Below, piece by piece: positions 8,924 to 17,324 of a DNA stretch of 64,000 nucleotides. The notes below the pieces were generated by a model that ran no database searches, had not been told where the DNA came from, and saw only the letters and a program-made list of their open reading frames with translations. The stretch's first letter is position 1; the number at the start of each line of letters is the position of its first letter. The DNA comes from CAVZBW01 sp963778465 (GTDB taxonomy: Bacteria > Actinomycetota > Acidimicrobiia > Acidimicrobiales > RAAP-2): contig CAVZUK010000003.1 in NCBI GenBank assembly GCA_963778465.1, positions 682,001-746,000 on the forward strand, read 5' to 3'. A program made the position numbers and the translations under genes.

Positions 8924-9057
8924 TCGAGGCCGGCACATCGACCCGATCCCTGTCATGATCGGGCCGGATCAAGACGACGCCATCCTGGGCCGGGCGCGGC
9001 GGCGAACGGCGCCGCCGGCGAAACGGCAAGAGAGCGGCAGGACATTGGAGGAGCGCC

Positions 9058-10173
9058 ATGCGGACGGCCTTGTGTGACACGTTCGGCATCGAGTACCCGA
9101 TCTTCGCGTTCACGCACTGCCGGGACGTCGTAGCCGCGGTCAGCAAGGCGGGCGGCCTGGGCGTCCTGGGGGCCGTCGGGTTCAGCCCCGAGCAGCTCGA
9201 GATCGAGCTCGACTGGATCGACGAGCATGTCGACGGCAAGCCGTACGGCGTCGACACCGTGATGCCCCAAAAGAAGGTGGACGTCCACGGCGAGAGCGCG
9301 GACGAGATGCTGGCCCAGATCCGCTCGATGATCGACGCCAACCACTGGCGCTACGTCGACGAGCTGATGGACCGCTTCGAGCTGCCCCCGTTGCCCGAGG
9401 GCCAGGAGCCGCACGGGGTGCTGGGTTGGACCGACGACGTGGCCCACCGTCACGTCGAGATCGCCCTCGCACGGCCGATCAAGCTGATCGCCAATGCCCT
9501 GGGCTCTCCCCCCAAGGACGTCATCGACCAGGCTCACGCGCACGGCGTGCTCGTTGCCGCGCTCGCCGGGAAGGCGCAACATGCGCAGCGGCACGTGCTC
9601 AACGGCGTCGACATCATCGTCGCGCAGGGCTACGAGGCCGGAGGCCACACCGGCGAGGTCGCCACGATGGTGCTCGTACCCGAGGTCGTCGAGGCGATCG
9701 CCCCGACACCCGTGCTCGCGGCGGGCGGCATCGGCAGCGGTCGTCAGATCGCCGCGGCCTTGGCCCTCGGTGCACAGGGCGTGTGGCTCGGTTCGTTGTG
9801 GCTGACGACGGCGGAGAGCGGATCGAGCCCGGCGGTGCTCGAGGCCTACCTCGACGCGACCTCGTCGGACACGGTGCGCTCACGCTGCTACACGGGAAAG
9901 CCGGCGCGCATGCTCCGCAACCAGTGGACCGAGGCGTGGGCGGACCAAAACGGCCCCGGTCCGCTCGGCATGCCCTTGCAGAACATCCTGACGTCCGAGG
10001 CCAACGCGCGGATCGCGAGATCGGGCCGCAAGGACCTGCAATTCGCGCCCGTGGGCCAGATCGTCGGACGCATGAACGAGGTTCGTCCCGTTCGCGACGT
10101 GATCTACCAACTGGTCGAGGAGTACGTCGAGGCGGTAGAGGAGCTCGAGCGGGGCTTGCGCGCTCCGGCGTAG
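9058..10173 (+). CDS. FMN-dependent nitronate monooxygenase / NMO-like enoyl reductase
   Basis: A 371-aa TIM-barrel flavoprotein of the nitronate monooxygenase (2-nitropropane dioxygenase-like) family. Family features include the N-terminal substrate/FMN region (YPIFAF), YEAGGHTGEVATMVLVPEV with the conserved His of EAGGH, and the phosphate-binding AAGGIGSGRQIAAALALGA. A GGAGGAG ribosome site sits upstream of ATG 9058. In actinobacteria such proteins often act in nitronate detoxification or as unusual enoyl/dehydrogenase enzymes in catabolic loci; which applies here cannot be told. Confidence 0.88.
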   Translation: MRTALCDTFGIEYPIFAFTHCRDVVAAVSKAGGLGVLGAVGFSPEQLEIELDWIDEHVDGKPYGVDTVMPQKKVDVHGESADEMLAQIRSMIDANHWRYVDELMDRFELPPLPEGQEPHGVLGWTDDVAHRHVEIALARPIKLIANALGSPPKDVIDQAHAHGVLVAALAGKAQHAQRHVLNGVDIIVAQGYEAGGHTGEVATMVLVPEVVEAIAPTPVLAAGGIGSGRQIAAALALGAQGVWLGSLWLTTAESGSSPAVLEAYLDATSSDTVRSRCYTGKPARMLRNQWTEAWADQNGPGPLGMPLQNILTSEANARIARSGRKDLQFAPVGQIVGRMNEVRPVRDVIYQLVEEYVEAVEELERGLRAPA

Positions 10174-10220
10174 CTGTCGGAGACCCGGGCGCGGGCCCGG
10201 GGATCGGGAGGGATGCCGCC

Positions 10221-10226
10221 TAGACT
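10221..10226 (+). promoter_or_regulatory. -10 element TAGACT, leaderless start
   Basis: TAGACT ends 6 bases before GTG 10233, and no Shine-Dalgarno is present. The transcript would begin at or within one base of the start codon. Confidence 0.55.
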
Positions 10227-10232
10227 CGGCGC

Positions 10233-10583
10233 GTGCAGGTCCGGCTGTGCTTCGTACCCTGCGGCGGGGGGCCCATCGACTACGTGAGGGACGTCGACGT
10301 GCCAGCGTTGCCCGAGACCGGGGACTACGTCATCGTGGCGGACCGTGAGCCGGGCGGCGCATCCGGGGAGGTCGCGACGTTCCGGGTTCGGCGCAAGTGG
10401 TGGAGCTTCGACATGGTCGTGGTTCAGGACCAGGACGCCGCGCCGCAACAGGAGAGCGTCCGGGTCTTCGTCGAGTGCGAGTTCGCCAAGGGACCGTCCG
10501 CGAGCGAGAACCATCTGGCCAACTACGAAAGCCATGCGCGGGTGACGGGTGTCCACGTCGTCTTCGACGACTCGATGACGTGA
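10233..10583 (+). CDS. Conserved-looking hypothetical protein
   Basis: A 116-aa soluble protein with a compact mixed alpha/beta pattern (DYVIVADREPG, ATFRVRRKWWSFDMVVVQD, VRVFVECEFAKGP). No family is recognised. GTG 10233 is selected because TAGACT lies exactly 6 bases upstream (leaderless). It sits between a flavin monooxygenase and an alcohol dehydrogenase, all rightward, but 79 bases separate it from the next gene, which has its own ribosome site. Confidence 0.7.
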   Translation: MQVRLCFVPCGGGPIDYVRDVDVPALPETGDYVIVADREPGGASGEVATFRVRRKWWSFDMVVVQDQDAAPQQESVRVFVECEFAKGPSASENHLANYESHARVTGVHVVFDDSMT

Positions 10584-10662
10584 GCCCGCACCCGCGTCTC
10601 ACCGCCGCCGAGCAGGGAAGCGCGGCCACCGGTGCCGACCGCGTCCGCCCGGGGAGGACGGC

Positions 10663-11775
10663 GTGAAGACCCAGGCGGCGGTGCTGTGGGAACCCGGCGG
10701 CAAGTGGGAGATCGAGGAGGTCGATCTCGACCCGCCCAAGAGTGGCGAGGTCCTGGTGCGGCTCGTCGCGTCCGGTCTCTGCCACTCCGACGAGCACTTC
10801 TTGACCGGCGACATGCCCTTCTTGGGTTCGATGATCGGCGGCCACGAGGGCGCCGGTGTGGTCGAGGACGTCGGGCCGGATGTCACGAGGCTCCGTCCTG
10901 GTGACCACGTCGTTACCAGCTTCCTCCCGCCCTGCGGTCATTGCCCGTCGTGCGTGTCGGGCCATCAGGGCCTCTGCGACATGGGCATGTACATCGCCGA
11001 TGGCTGGCAGGTGGGCGACAAGACGTCCCGGCATCACGCGCGCGGCCAGGATCTCCGCCTGTTCTGCATGCTCGGGACCTTCGCCCGCCACACCATCACC
11101 ACCGAGCGGTCGTTGATCAAGGTGGAAGAGCGTCTCCCGCTCGACAAGGCCTGTCTGGTCGCCTGCTGCGTGTCCACGGGCTGGGGGTCGGCCGTGCACC
11201 GCGCGCAGGTCCAGCCGGGTGAGGACGTTGCCGTGATCGGCGTCGGCGGAGTCGGTGCGGCGGCCGTCCAGGGTGCCCGACTCGCAGGCGCCCGTCGCAT
11301 CTTCGCGGTCGATCCCGTCGCCTTCAAGCGCGAGCAGGCGCTCCATTTCGGCGCGACGCACGCCTCTGCCAGCATCGAGGAGGCCTTCACCCTCGTCCAG
11401 GAGCTGACGTGGGGACGGATGTGCGCGCGGGTCATCTGCACGATGTCGGTGGGTCGCGGTGAGCTGATCGCGCCCATCATGACCCTCGTGGCCAAGCGAG
11501 GCCGCGTGGTGGTCACGAACGTGCACCCGTGGACGGAGACGGACGTGAAGCTGAGTCTCCTCGACCTCCTCACGATGGAGAAGGAGCTGGTCGGCAGCAT
11601 CTTTGGATCGTCCAACCCCGAGGTGGACGTGCCCCGGCTCCTCGGCCTCTACCAGGACGGGTTGCTGGACCTCGACTCGATGGTGACCCGCACGTACCCG
11701 CTCGAGCGGATCAACGAGGGCTATCAGGACCTGCGGGACGGCCGGAACATCCGAGGGGTGCTCGTCCTCGACTGA
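10663..11775 (+). CDS. NDMA-type zinc-dependent alcohol dehydrogenase
   Basis: A 370-aa medium-chain dehydrogenase. Catalytic zinc ligands are Cys40 and His61-Glu62 (GGHEGAG); the structural zinc loop has Cys91, 94, 97 and 105 (CGHCPSCVSGHQGLC). The Rossmann motif is GVGGVGAAAVQGA. The sequence most resembles NDMA-dependent alcohol dehydrogenases, which hold NAD(H) tightly and pass electrons to an unknown in-cell acceptor, often a mycofactocin-linked system. No mycofactocin genes are visible here. A GGGGAGG ribosome site precedes GTG 10663. The product aldehyde/acyl-CoA could feed the CoA transferase next door (inference). Confidence 0.9.
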   Translation: MKTQAAVLWEPGGKWEIEEVDLDPPKSGEVLVRLVASGLCHSDEHFLTGDMPFLGSMIGGHEGAGVVEDVGPDVTRLRPGDHVVTSFLPPCGHCPSCVSGHQGLCDMGMYIADGWQVGDKTSRHHARGQDLRLFCMLGTFARHTITTERSLIKVEERLPLDKACLVACCVSTGWGSAVHRAQVQPGEDVAVIGVGGVGAAAVQGARLAGARRIFAVDPVAFKREQALHFGATHASASIEEAFTLVQELTWGRMCARVICTMSVGRGELIAPIMTLVAKRGRVVVTNVHPWTETDVKLSLLDLLTMEKELVGSIFGSSNPEVDVPRLLGLYQDGLLDLDSMVTRTYPLERINEGYQDLRDGRNIRGVLVLD

Positions 11776-11814
11776 CCAGCCCGCTCCGGCCGCGACGGTT
11801 GCCCCAATCGCAGG

Positions 11815-13018
11815 TCAGGGAGTGGGGAAGGCAGAGATCTCCTCTTCGGACTTGCCGAGCTCTGCGAGGACCGCCCGGGTGTGCTCGCCGAGCTCGGGGG
11901 CACGGGAGCGGGGCGCCCAGCGGTGCTGCTCGAAGTCCGCCGGGGTGGCCAGCATCGTCCAGCTGCCCTCCGGGTCCGGAACCTCGACGAGGCCGCCTCC
12001 GGCGCGGAACTGCGCGTCCTCGAGCAATTCGTCGACGGTCTGGACCGGGGCCCAGAAGAATTCGGGCTCCTCGGCGAAGACGGCGGCCCATTCGTCGAGG
12101 CTCTTCGTGGCGAAGATCTCGTCGAGGAGGCGGAGGAGCTCGGGCCCGTGCACGTTTCGATCCGCTGCGGTCGCGAAGCGCCCGTCCTCCAACCACTCCG
12201 GATGACCGACCACCCTCGCCAGCGGTGGCCAGTGGCGATCTCCCTCGAGCCCGACGATCCAGAACCTGCGCCCGTCCCCCGCGGTGTAGTTGTTGATCGT
12301 CGGGTTGCCCATGGCGTCGCGAGTGCCGATGCGGATCGGGAGCCCCCACATGAGCGCCACGTTCACGTCGAACCCGATCGTGTAGGCGCCCTGGCGGAGG
12401 AGCGAGGTCGACACGAGGTCGCCCTCTCCGGTCCGCTCGCGGGCAAACGAGCGCGGCACTCACCATGGCCGCTGCCGTCATGGCCACCGAGTGGTCGCCC
12501 ATGCCGCCTCGCTGGAAGGGCAGGTCCCGACCCGGAGGAGTGAGCGATGCGGCGAGGCCGGACCGGGCCCAGTAGGCGGCGATGTCGTAGGCGGGCCGCT
12601 CGGCCTCGGGGCCCTCGAGCCCGTACCCGGTGATGATGGCGTAGACGAGGCGGGGATCCCGCCGGCGGAGTGCCTCGGGGTCGAGACCGATCCTCCGCAG
12701 CGCCGGCAGGCGCACGTTGGTCAAGAAGACGTCGGCCGTCTCCACGAGCTCGAGGGCGACCCGCCGCCCCTCCTCGGTGGAGAGGTCGAGCACGACGCTG
12801 CGCTTGGAGCGGTTGTCCAGTTCGAAAACCGGGTTGGTGGGCAGGTCGCCGCCGAGCATTCGTTGGAACGTGCGGGCGGGATCACCGGAAGGCGGCTCGA
12901 TCTTGATCACGTCGGCACCCCAGTCGGCCAGGATGCCTCCGGCGGCCGGACCGGCGACCCATACCCCGAGCTCGACCACCCGCACGCCCGACATCGGCCC
13001 CGTCTCGGGTCCCTCCAT
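11815..13018 (-). CDS. CaiB/BaiF family III CoA transferase, frameshifted
   Basis: From ATG 13018 (GAGGAGAGG upstream) the frame reads MEGPETGPMSGVRVVELGVW and continues ADWGADVIKIEPPSGDPAR, with the family's catalytic-Asp region at VFELDNRSKRSV, to MVSAAL near 12450. The homology then continues in the next frame as FARERTGEGDLVSTSLLRQG through to the stop at 11815. Removing one base near 12444-12451 restores a 400-aa protein, the normal size. The enzyme would transfer CoA between carboxylic acids in catabolism. The break is either a sequence error or a recent pseudogene. Confidence 0.85.
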
Positions 13019-13186
13019 GTCCTCTCCTCAGTGTCGATCTCGTTCCTCGGGTGACGCGTCGCCCCGGCCCGTCGCTCCGGTCGTGCCGCCCCGTGCCCCG
13101 GTCGGGCCCGCCAAACCTAACGCCGCAGCCGCGACGCCGCGGAGGGCTGGCCACGGGTCGGCGCCCGCGTAGCGGCGCGATCATGG

Positions 13187-13534
13187 GTGCCCATGCTCCT
13201 GCGGGCCGACGCGCCGACCGCGGTCTGGGAGCTCGAGTGCGCCGTGGTCTCGCGCACTCCCCGGCCCGATCTCCGGGGTCCGCAGATCCAGGGCCCGCCG
13301 GGTGCGAGGTTCATCTATCTCACATGGGGGGTCGTCGAGGCCGAGGGATCGTTCGTGATGTTCCGCCGCGCCAAGCTCCGGTTGGACGCCGTGCCGGCCG
13401 GAGTCATGGACCGGGCCTGCGACCGCGGCAGCCTGGTCGGCCAGTTGGGACTCTCCGACGACCAGGGCTGGCCGCTGTGCGCCTCGGTCCGGCCGCCCCG
13501 GATCGAGTGGACGTCCGAGGGCGAAGGCATCTAG
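13187..13534 (+). CDS. DUF5990-like protein, possibly N-terminally shortened
   Basis: A 115-aa frame (GTG 13187, or ATG 13193) whose core (WELECAVV, LRGPQIQGPPGARFIYLTWG, FVMFRRAKLRLDAVP, RPPRIEW) matches what I recall of the DUF5990 family. That family usually has ~40 more N-terminal residues; here an in-frame TAG lies shortly upstream and no coding continuation was found. No ribosome site is visible. Its stop shares a CTAG tetramer with the stop of the convergent gene. Function unknown. Confidence 0.65.
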   Translation: MPMLLRADAPTAVWELECAVVSRTPRPDLRGPQIQGPPGARFIYLTWGVVEAEGSFVMFRRAKLRLDAVPAGVMDRACDRGSLVGQLGLSDDQGWPLCASVRPPRIEWTSEGEGI

Positions 13535-13947
13535 TCGCCGGTTTCTCCCCGAACGGCGCTGGCACCCACCCGGGCGAGCCGCTCCTCGCCGTGGGCGTCG
13601 GCGCCGCTCACGCCCACGGCGCCGATGAGCTCCCCATCCCGGAAGACCGGCACGCCGCCCCGTCCGAGGAAGTAGTCGCCCCGGGCGACGAAGCTGACCG
13701 CGAACGCCGGGCGGTCCGCGTACAGCTCCTCGAGGTGGGAGGTCTCCACCGCAAAGGTGGCCGCGGTGCGCGCCTTGGCGACGGCGAAGTCGGCGCTGAA
13801 CCTGGGTGCGCCCGACAGACGCACGAACTCGACCAACGCGCCCACGTCGTCGACCACGGCGATGCTCACGGGGACCCCCGAGGCCCTGGCCTGCGTCTCG
13901 ATGGCGTGGCGGACGGCTGCGGCCCCGTCGTGGTCGATCGTCGGCAT
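13531..13947 (-). CDS. GlcG/HbpS-family (DUF336) heme-binding-like protein
   Basis: A 138-aa protein of the GlcG/HbpS fold: PVSIAVVDDVGALVEFVRL, AVAKARTAATFAVETS, and the C-terminal GGVPVFRDGELIGAVGVSG. ATG 13947 is preferred because GAGGAGACGAGG precedes it; the longer frame to 13977 adds only Arg/Glu-rich residues. Members bind heme or corrinoid-like ligands or act beside glycolate and other oxidoreductases. No partner is apparent. It is convergent with the DUF5990-like gene. Confidence 0.85.
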   Translation of the reverse strand: MPTIDHDGAAAVRHAIETQARASGVPVSIAVVDDVGALVEFVRLSGAPRFSADFAVAKARTAATFAVETSHLEELYADRPAFAVSFVARGDYFLGRGGVPVFRDGELIGAVGVSGADAHGEERLARVGASAVRGETGD

Positions 13948-14099
13948 CCTCGTCTCCTCTCGTGGGCGGGCGCCCAATCATCGCAATCCCGAAGGGCGCC
14001 GGGGTCCGTATTCCTACCGGGCCCTCGGTCCGTGGGGGTCCTCCCGGCATGGGAGAGGTAGGGGCCCATTGCGGCCCCGTGCGACAGAGGGAGGCAGCG

Positions 14100-14351
14100 A
14101 TGATGACGATGGCACGACGAGCTAGCAGGGCGGGACGCCGCCGGATCGCGTATCTGGTCGTGGGTGGCCTGGGCGTGACGGGAGCCCTCGGTCTCGCGGC
14201 GGCGCCGAGCTCCGCGGCGACGGTGGTCTGCCACAACCACCAGTTCAAGGTGTCCGACGGCGCCCGTTGCGCCGCGGGCCGCGGCAACAACACCGCGATC
14301 GCGACCGTCATCGGGGGCGGGACCGCCACGGCGAGCGCCGGCAACGGCTGA
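14100..14351 (+). CDS. Small secreted Gly/Ala/Thr-rich protein with two cysteines
   Basis: An 83-aa protein. An Arg-rich n-region (ARRASRAGRRR), a hydrophobic core (IAYLVVGGLGVTGALGLAAA) and a likely SSA-AT cleavage give a mature peptide of ~44 residues beginning near TVVCHNHQFKVSDGARC. The two Cys, 13 residues apart, could form one disulphide; the tail is Gly/Thr/Ala/Asn-rich. A GGGAGG ribosome site precedes ATG 14100. Two hairpins follow the stop, so it appears to be a single-gene transcript. No family recognised; a cell-surface or extracellular peptide is the only safe statement. Confidence 0.7.
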   Translation: MMTMARRASRAGRRRIAYLVVGGLGVTGALGLAAAPSSAATVVCHNHQFKVSDGARCAAGRGNNTAIATVIGGGTATASAGNG

Positions 14352-14362
14352 TTGATGCGGCA

Positions 14363-14395
14363 GGGGTGCTCGGGACGGAAGGTCCGGAGCACCCC
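14363..14395 (+). terminator. Hairpin after the secreted mini-protein
   Basis: GGGGTGCTC (14363-14371) pairs with GAGCACCCC (14387-14395), with an inner GGAC/GTCC stem and a five-base loop. There is no U-run. Confidence 0.65.
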
Positions 14396-14418
14396 GGCCG
14401 GGCGGTATCGGTCGGGGT

Positions 14419-14450
14419 GACCCCCGCAAGTGGCCGGGGGTCGTTACCTT
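14419..14450 (+). terminator. Second hairpin followed by a short T-run
   Basis: GACCCCCG (14419-14426) pairs with CGGGGGTC (14435-14442); TTACCTTTT follows. Together with the previous hairpin it forms a tandem terminator upstream of the GH5 gene. Confidence 0.6.
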
Positions 14451-14532
14451 TTCGCCCATCGAATCCGGTAGCAGGGCACGAGCGCTCCGACCCCGCCCGA
14501 CCCTGAGATGGCGCCACGCCACGCTGCTCGGG

Positions 14533-16158
14533 TTGGGGTCCATGCTGTTCGTCTTCCTCGCGGCGTCCGTCTGCCAGGCGTCCACCGTCGCGGCGCTCCC
14601 GGGCCTGAGGTCGCCCACCTACGTCCTGCCGACCCCGCTCGGACCCCTGCAGGGACCGATTCGGGCGCCCGGCGGCCCCTACCTCTACGACAGCTCCGGG
14701 CGCGTCGTGTTCCTCCACGGCGTCAACGCCGTCTACAAGCGTCCCCCCTACGAGCTGTTCCCCGCCCCGGGCAAGCCGTGGAACTTCGGGACGGCGGACG
14801 CCTCGCTCATGGCCAGGCTCGGGTTCAACGTCGTGCGTCTCGGCATCACCTGGAGGGGGCTCGAGCCGGGGACGGCGCCCGCCAACGATCCGGCGATCTG
14901 CTCACGTGGGACTCCGGGCGACCCCGGTCAGTACAACCAGGCGGTCCTCGACAATTATCTGGCCAAGGTGGCCCGGACCGTCGCCCTCCTGGGCCGGTTC
15001 CACATCTACACGCTCCTCGACATGCACCAGGACGTCTACAACGAGATGTTCGACGGCGAGGGCGCCCCCAATTGGGCGGTGTGCACGGACGGCGTCTCCA
15101 ACACCGATCCCCCGGGACGATGGTCCCGGAGCTACGGGACGGCCGCAGCCGGCATCGCCTACCGCCATTTCTGGACCAACGACGTGGTCGGCAACCTCCA
15201 AGGCGAGTACGACCGGGTGTGGGCGGCCGTGGCGAGCTACTTCCGCGGCAACCCCTGGGTGCTCGGCTACGACCCCTTCAACGAGCCGTTCTCGACCTCG
15301 CTCGTCCGCTTCGAAGACGAGATGTTCGACGCCCAGCTGGAGTGCTTCTACACGGGGCAGGCCGCCGCCGGGCGGCCGCTGCACGGCGCACCGGCGATCA
15401 CGTGCCCGCCGCAGGACCCGGTCCGCGGGGTGATCCCGGGGATCCTCTCGGCCGACCCGAGCCACCTCGTCTTCTACGAGCCGGACATCTACTCGAGCCA
15501 CGGGCTCCCCAACTTCGTGGGGCCGATGGACTTCCCGAACCTCGTGTTCAACGTCCACGTCTACTGCAGCCACCGGAGCGGGAAGACCGGGAACCCCACC
15601 GACCTGAGCGCCTGCGTGGCGCAGGAGGCTCGGTCCCTCGCCACCCGGTCGGAGGACCGCCGCGATCTGGGCACGCCGGCTCGTCCGGCGGGGCCGGCCT
15701 GGTTCGTGAGCGAATTCGGCGCGACCTCGAGCTCGGCTCTTCTGCACCGGCTGACCCGCGAGACGGACCGCATGCTGGTGGGCTGGACCTACTGGTCGTG
15801 GAAGTACTACGCCGACCCGACGGGCAGCGCCCGCGAGGCCCTGGTCCTTCCCGACGGCCACTTGCGGGCCACCGCCCGCGTGCTCTCCCGCACCTACCCC
15901 GAGGCCATCGCCGGGACTCCGCAGTCGATGTCGTTCGACCCGGCCAACGGCGCCTTCCACCTCGCCTACCGGCCGAACCACTCGGTGCGCGCCCCCACCG
16001 TCATCTTCGTGCCGACCGGGCTGCACTACGCCGGCGGCTACTGCGCCCGGGCGACCGGGGCGCGCATCGTCTCGGGCGCGGGGAGCACCTATCTCGAGCT
16101 GGTCAACGCCGACCGGGGTGACTCCGTGAGGGTGACGGTTCGGCGCGGCTCCTGCTGA
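14533..16158 (+). CDS. Secreted GH5-family glycosidase (endoglycoceramidase/cellulase type)
   Basis: A 541-aa TIM-barrel enzyme. It has the GH5 opening VVFLHGVNAVYKRPPYE, VVRLGITWRGLEP, LLDMHQDVYNE, the acid/base Glu in YDPFNEPF and the nucleophile Glu in WFVSEFGA, then a C-terminal beta domain ending in Cys. Overall it resembles actinobacterial endoglycosylceramidase-like GH5 proteins. The start is uncertain: TTG 14533 and ATG 14542 lack ribosome sites, and the open frame upstream would add RWRHATLLG, which would give the signal peptide its missing positive n-region. Probably exported. Lipid-linked or cell-wall glycans are possible substrates (inference). Confidence 0.85.
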   Translation: MGSMLFVFLAASVCQASTVAALPGLRSPTYVLPTPLGPLQGPIRAPGGPYLYDSSGRVVFLHGVNAVYKRPPYELFPAPGKPWNFGTADASLMARLGFNVVRLGITWRGLEPGTAPANDPAICSRGTPGDPGQYNQAVLDNYLAKVARTVALLGRFHIYTLLDMHQDVYNEMFDGEGAPNWAVCTDGVSNTDPPGRWSRSYGTAAAGIAYRHFWTNDVVGNLQGEYDRVWAAVASYFRGNPWVLGYDPFNEPFSTSLVRFEDEMFDAQLECFYTGQAAAGRPLHGAPAITCPPQDPVRGVIPGILSADPSHLVFYEPDIYSSHGLPNFVGPMDFPNLVFNVHVYCSHRSGKTGNPTDLSACVAQEARSLATRSEDRRDLGTPARPAGPAWFVSEFGATSSSALLHRLTRETDRMLVGWTYWSWKYYADPTGSAREALVLPDGHLRATARVLSRTYPEAIAGTPQSMSFDPANGAFHLAYRPNHSVRAPTVIFVPTGLHYAGGYCARATGARIVSGAGSTYLELVNADRGDSVRVTVRRGSC

Positions 16159-16189
16159 CCGGACGCGCAGCCGACGAGGCCTGCCCCTG

Positions 16190-17260
16190 TCAGAGGGTCA
16201 CGATCGTGCGGCCGACGGTCTCGCGGTTCGCCATGGCGTCGATCGCGGCGGGGATCTCCTCGAACGGCAGGACCTGGCCCACGACGGTGCGGATTCGCCC
16301 CGACCGCAGGAGCTCCAGGAGGGAATCGGTGATCCGCTGGCCGAGCTCGCGCGGTAAGAAGTTGAAGCCCACGGCCTGCTTGACCATGGTGGCGACGTCG
16401 GGCTGTGCATAGGCGAGCAGCACCCCGCAGAGCTTGAAGTTCCCGGCGATGACCCGGCGCGGCACGATGTAGGGCTCGTCCGCCTTGGTCTTGTCGGAGG
16501 CGAAGCCCATCATGAGGTAGCGGCCGTCGTAGGCGATGCACTTCATGGAGCCTTCGAGCACGGCATCTCCGACGTTGTCAAAGACCACGTCCACGCCCCG
16601 GTTGTCGGTCTCGGCCAGTACCACCTCCGCGAAGTCCTGCTCGCGGTAGTTGATCGCCACATCGGCTCCGAGGTCGCGGCAGAGCTGCACCTTGTCCTCG
16701 GTCCCCGCCGTGGCGAACACCCTCGCCCCGGCGTCGGCGGCGAGCTGTACGGCGGCCGAGCCCGACCCGCCCGCAGCGGCATGGATGAGCACGGACTCGC
16801 CCGCCTGCAGGTGGGCGCGCTCGAAGAGGCCCAGCCAGGCCAGGTGGAAGGGGAAGTAGATGGCCGCGGCGTCCGGGAGGGGGATGTCCTCGGGCATCAC
16901 GAAGGCCGAGACGGCGGGGCAGATGGCGTGCTCGGCGTAGCCGCCGTAGGCGCCCTTGGTCGTGGCGACGACCCGCGCCCCCTGCCACTCCTCCGCTCCG
17001 GGACCACAGGCCTCGACGATCCCCATCACCTCCATCCCCGGGCTGTAGGGAAGGTCCGGCCGGACCATCATGTTGCCGCCGGTGATGCGCTCGAGATCGT
17101 TGAGGTTGAGCGGGATGGCCTGGACGCGCACCCGTAGCTCGCCCGCCTCCGGCTCCGGTATCGGTACGACGTCGAGCCTGAGGACCTCCAACGGTTGCCC
17201 GTATTCGTGGGTGCGCCACGCTCGCATGGTGGGTGATCCTGCGCCTGCCTGATCGCTCAT
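16190..17260 (-). CDS. Zinc-free medium-chain (quinone oxidoreductase-like) NADPH reductase
   Basis: A 356-aa MDR-superfamily protein with a GroES-like N-domain (PLNLNDLERITGG, PYSPGMEVMG) and NADP-binding HAAAGGSGSAAVQLA, AVNYREQDFAE-like and VDVVFDNVG segments. The catalytic-zinc Cys is replaced by Asn (LNLND), as in quinone reductases and enoyl reductases. ATG 17260 is chosen over GTG 17266 because GAGG sits at the right distance from it. It is followed on the same strand by nothing within 30 bases, and the sulfotransferase ends 64 bases upstream, so it may be the third gene of that transcript. Substrate unknown. Confidence 0.88.
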   Translation of the reverse strand: MSDQAGAGSPTMRAWRTHEYGQPLEVLRLDVVPIPEPEAGELRVRVQAIPLNLNDLERITGGNMMVRPDLPYSPGMEVMGIVEACGPGAEEWQGARVVATTKGAYGGYAEHAICPAVSAFVMPEDIPLPDAAAIYFPFHLAWLGLFERAHLQAGESVLIHAAAGGSGSAAVQLAADAGARVFATAGTEDKVQLCRDLGADVAINYREQDFAEVVLAETDNRGVDVVFDNVGDAVLEGSMKCIAYDGRYLMMGFASDKTKADEPYIVPRRVIAGNFKLCGVLLAYAQPDVATMVKQAVGFNFLPRELGQRITDSLLELLRSGRIRTVVGQVLPFEEIPAAIDAMANRETVGRTIVTL

Positions 17261-17324
17261 GTGCACCTCGCTTGGGGACTGGGTTCCTGGTTGGTGTCGT
17301 GTCCGCGGGGATCGCGCTCCGAGC

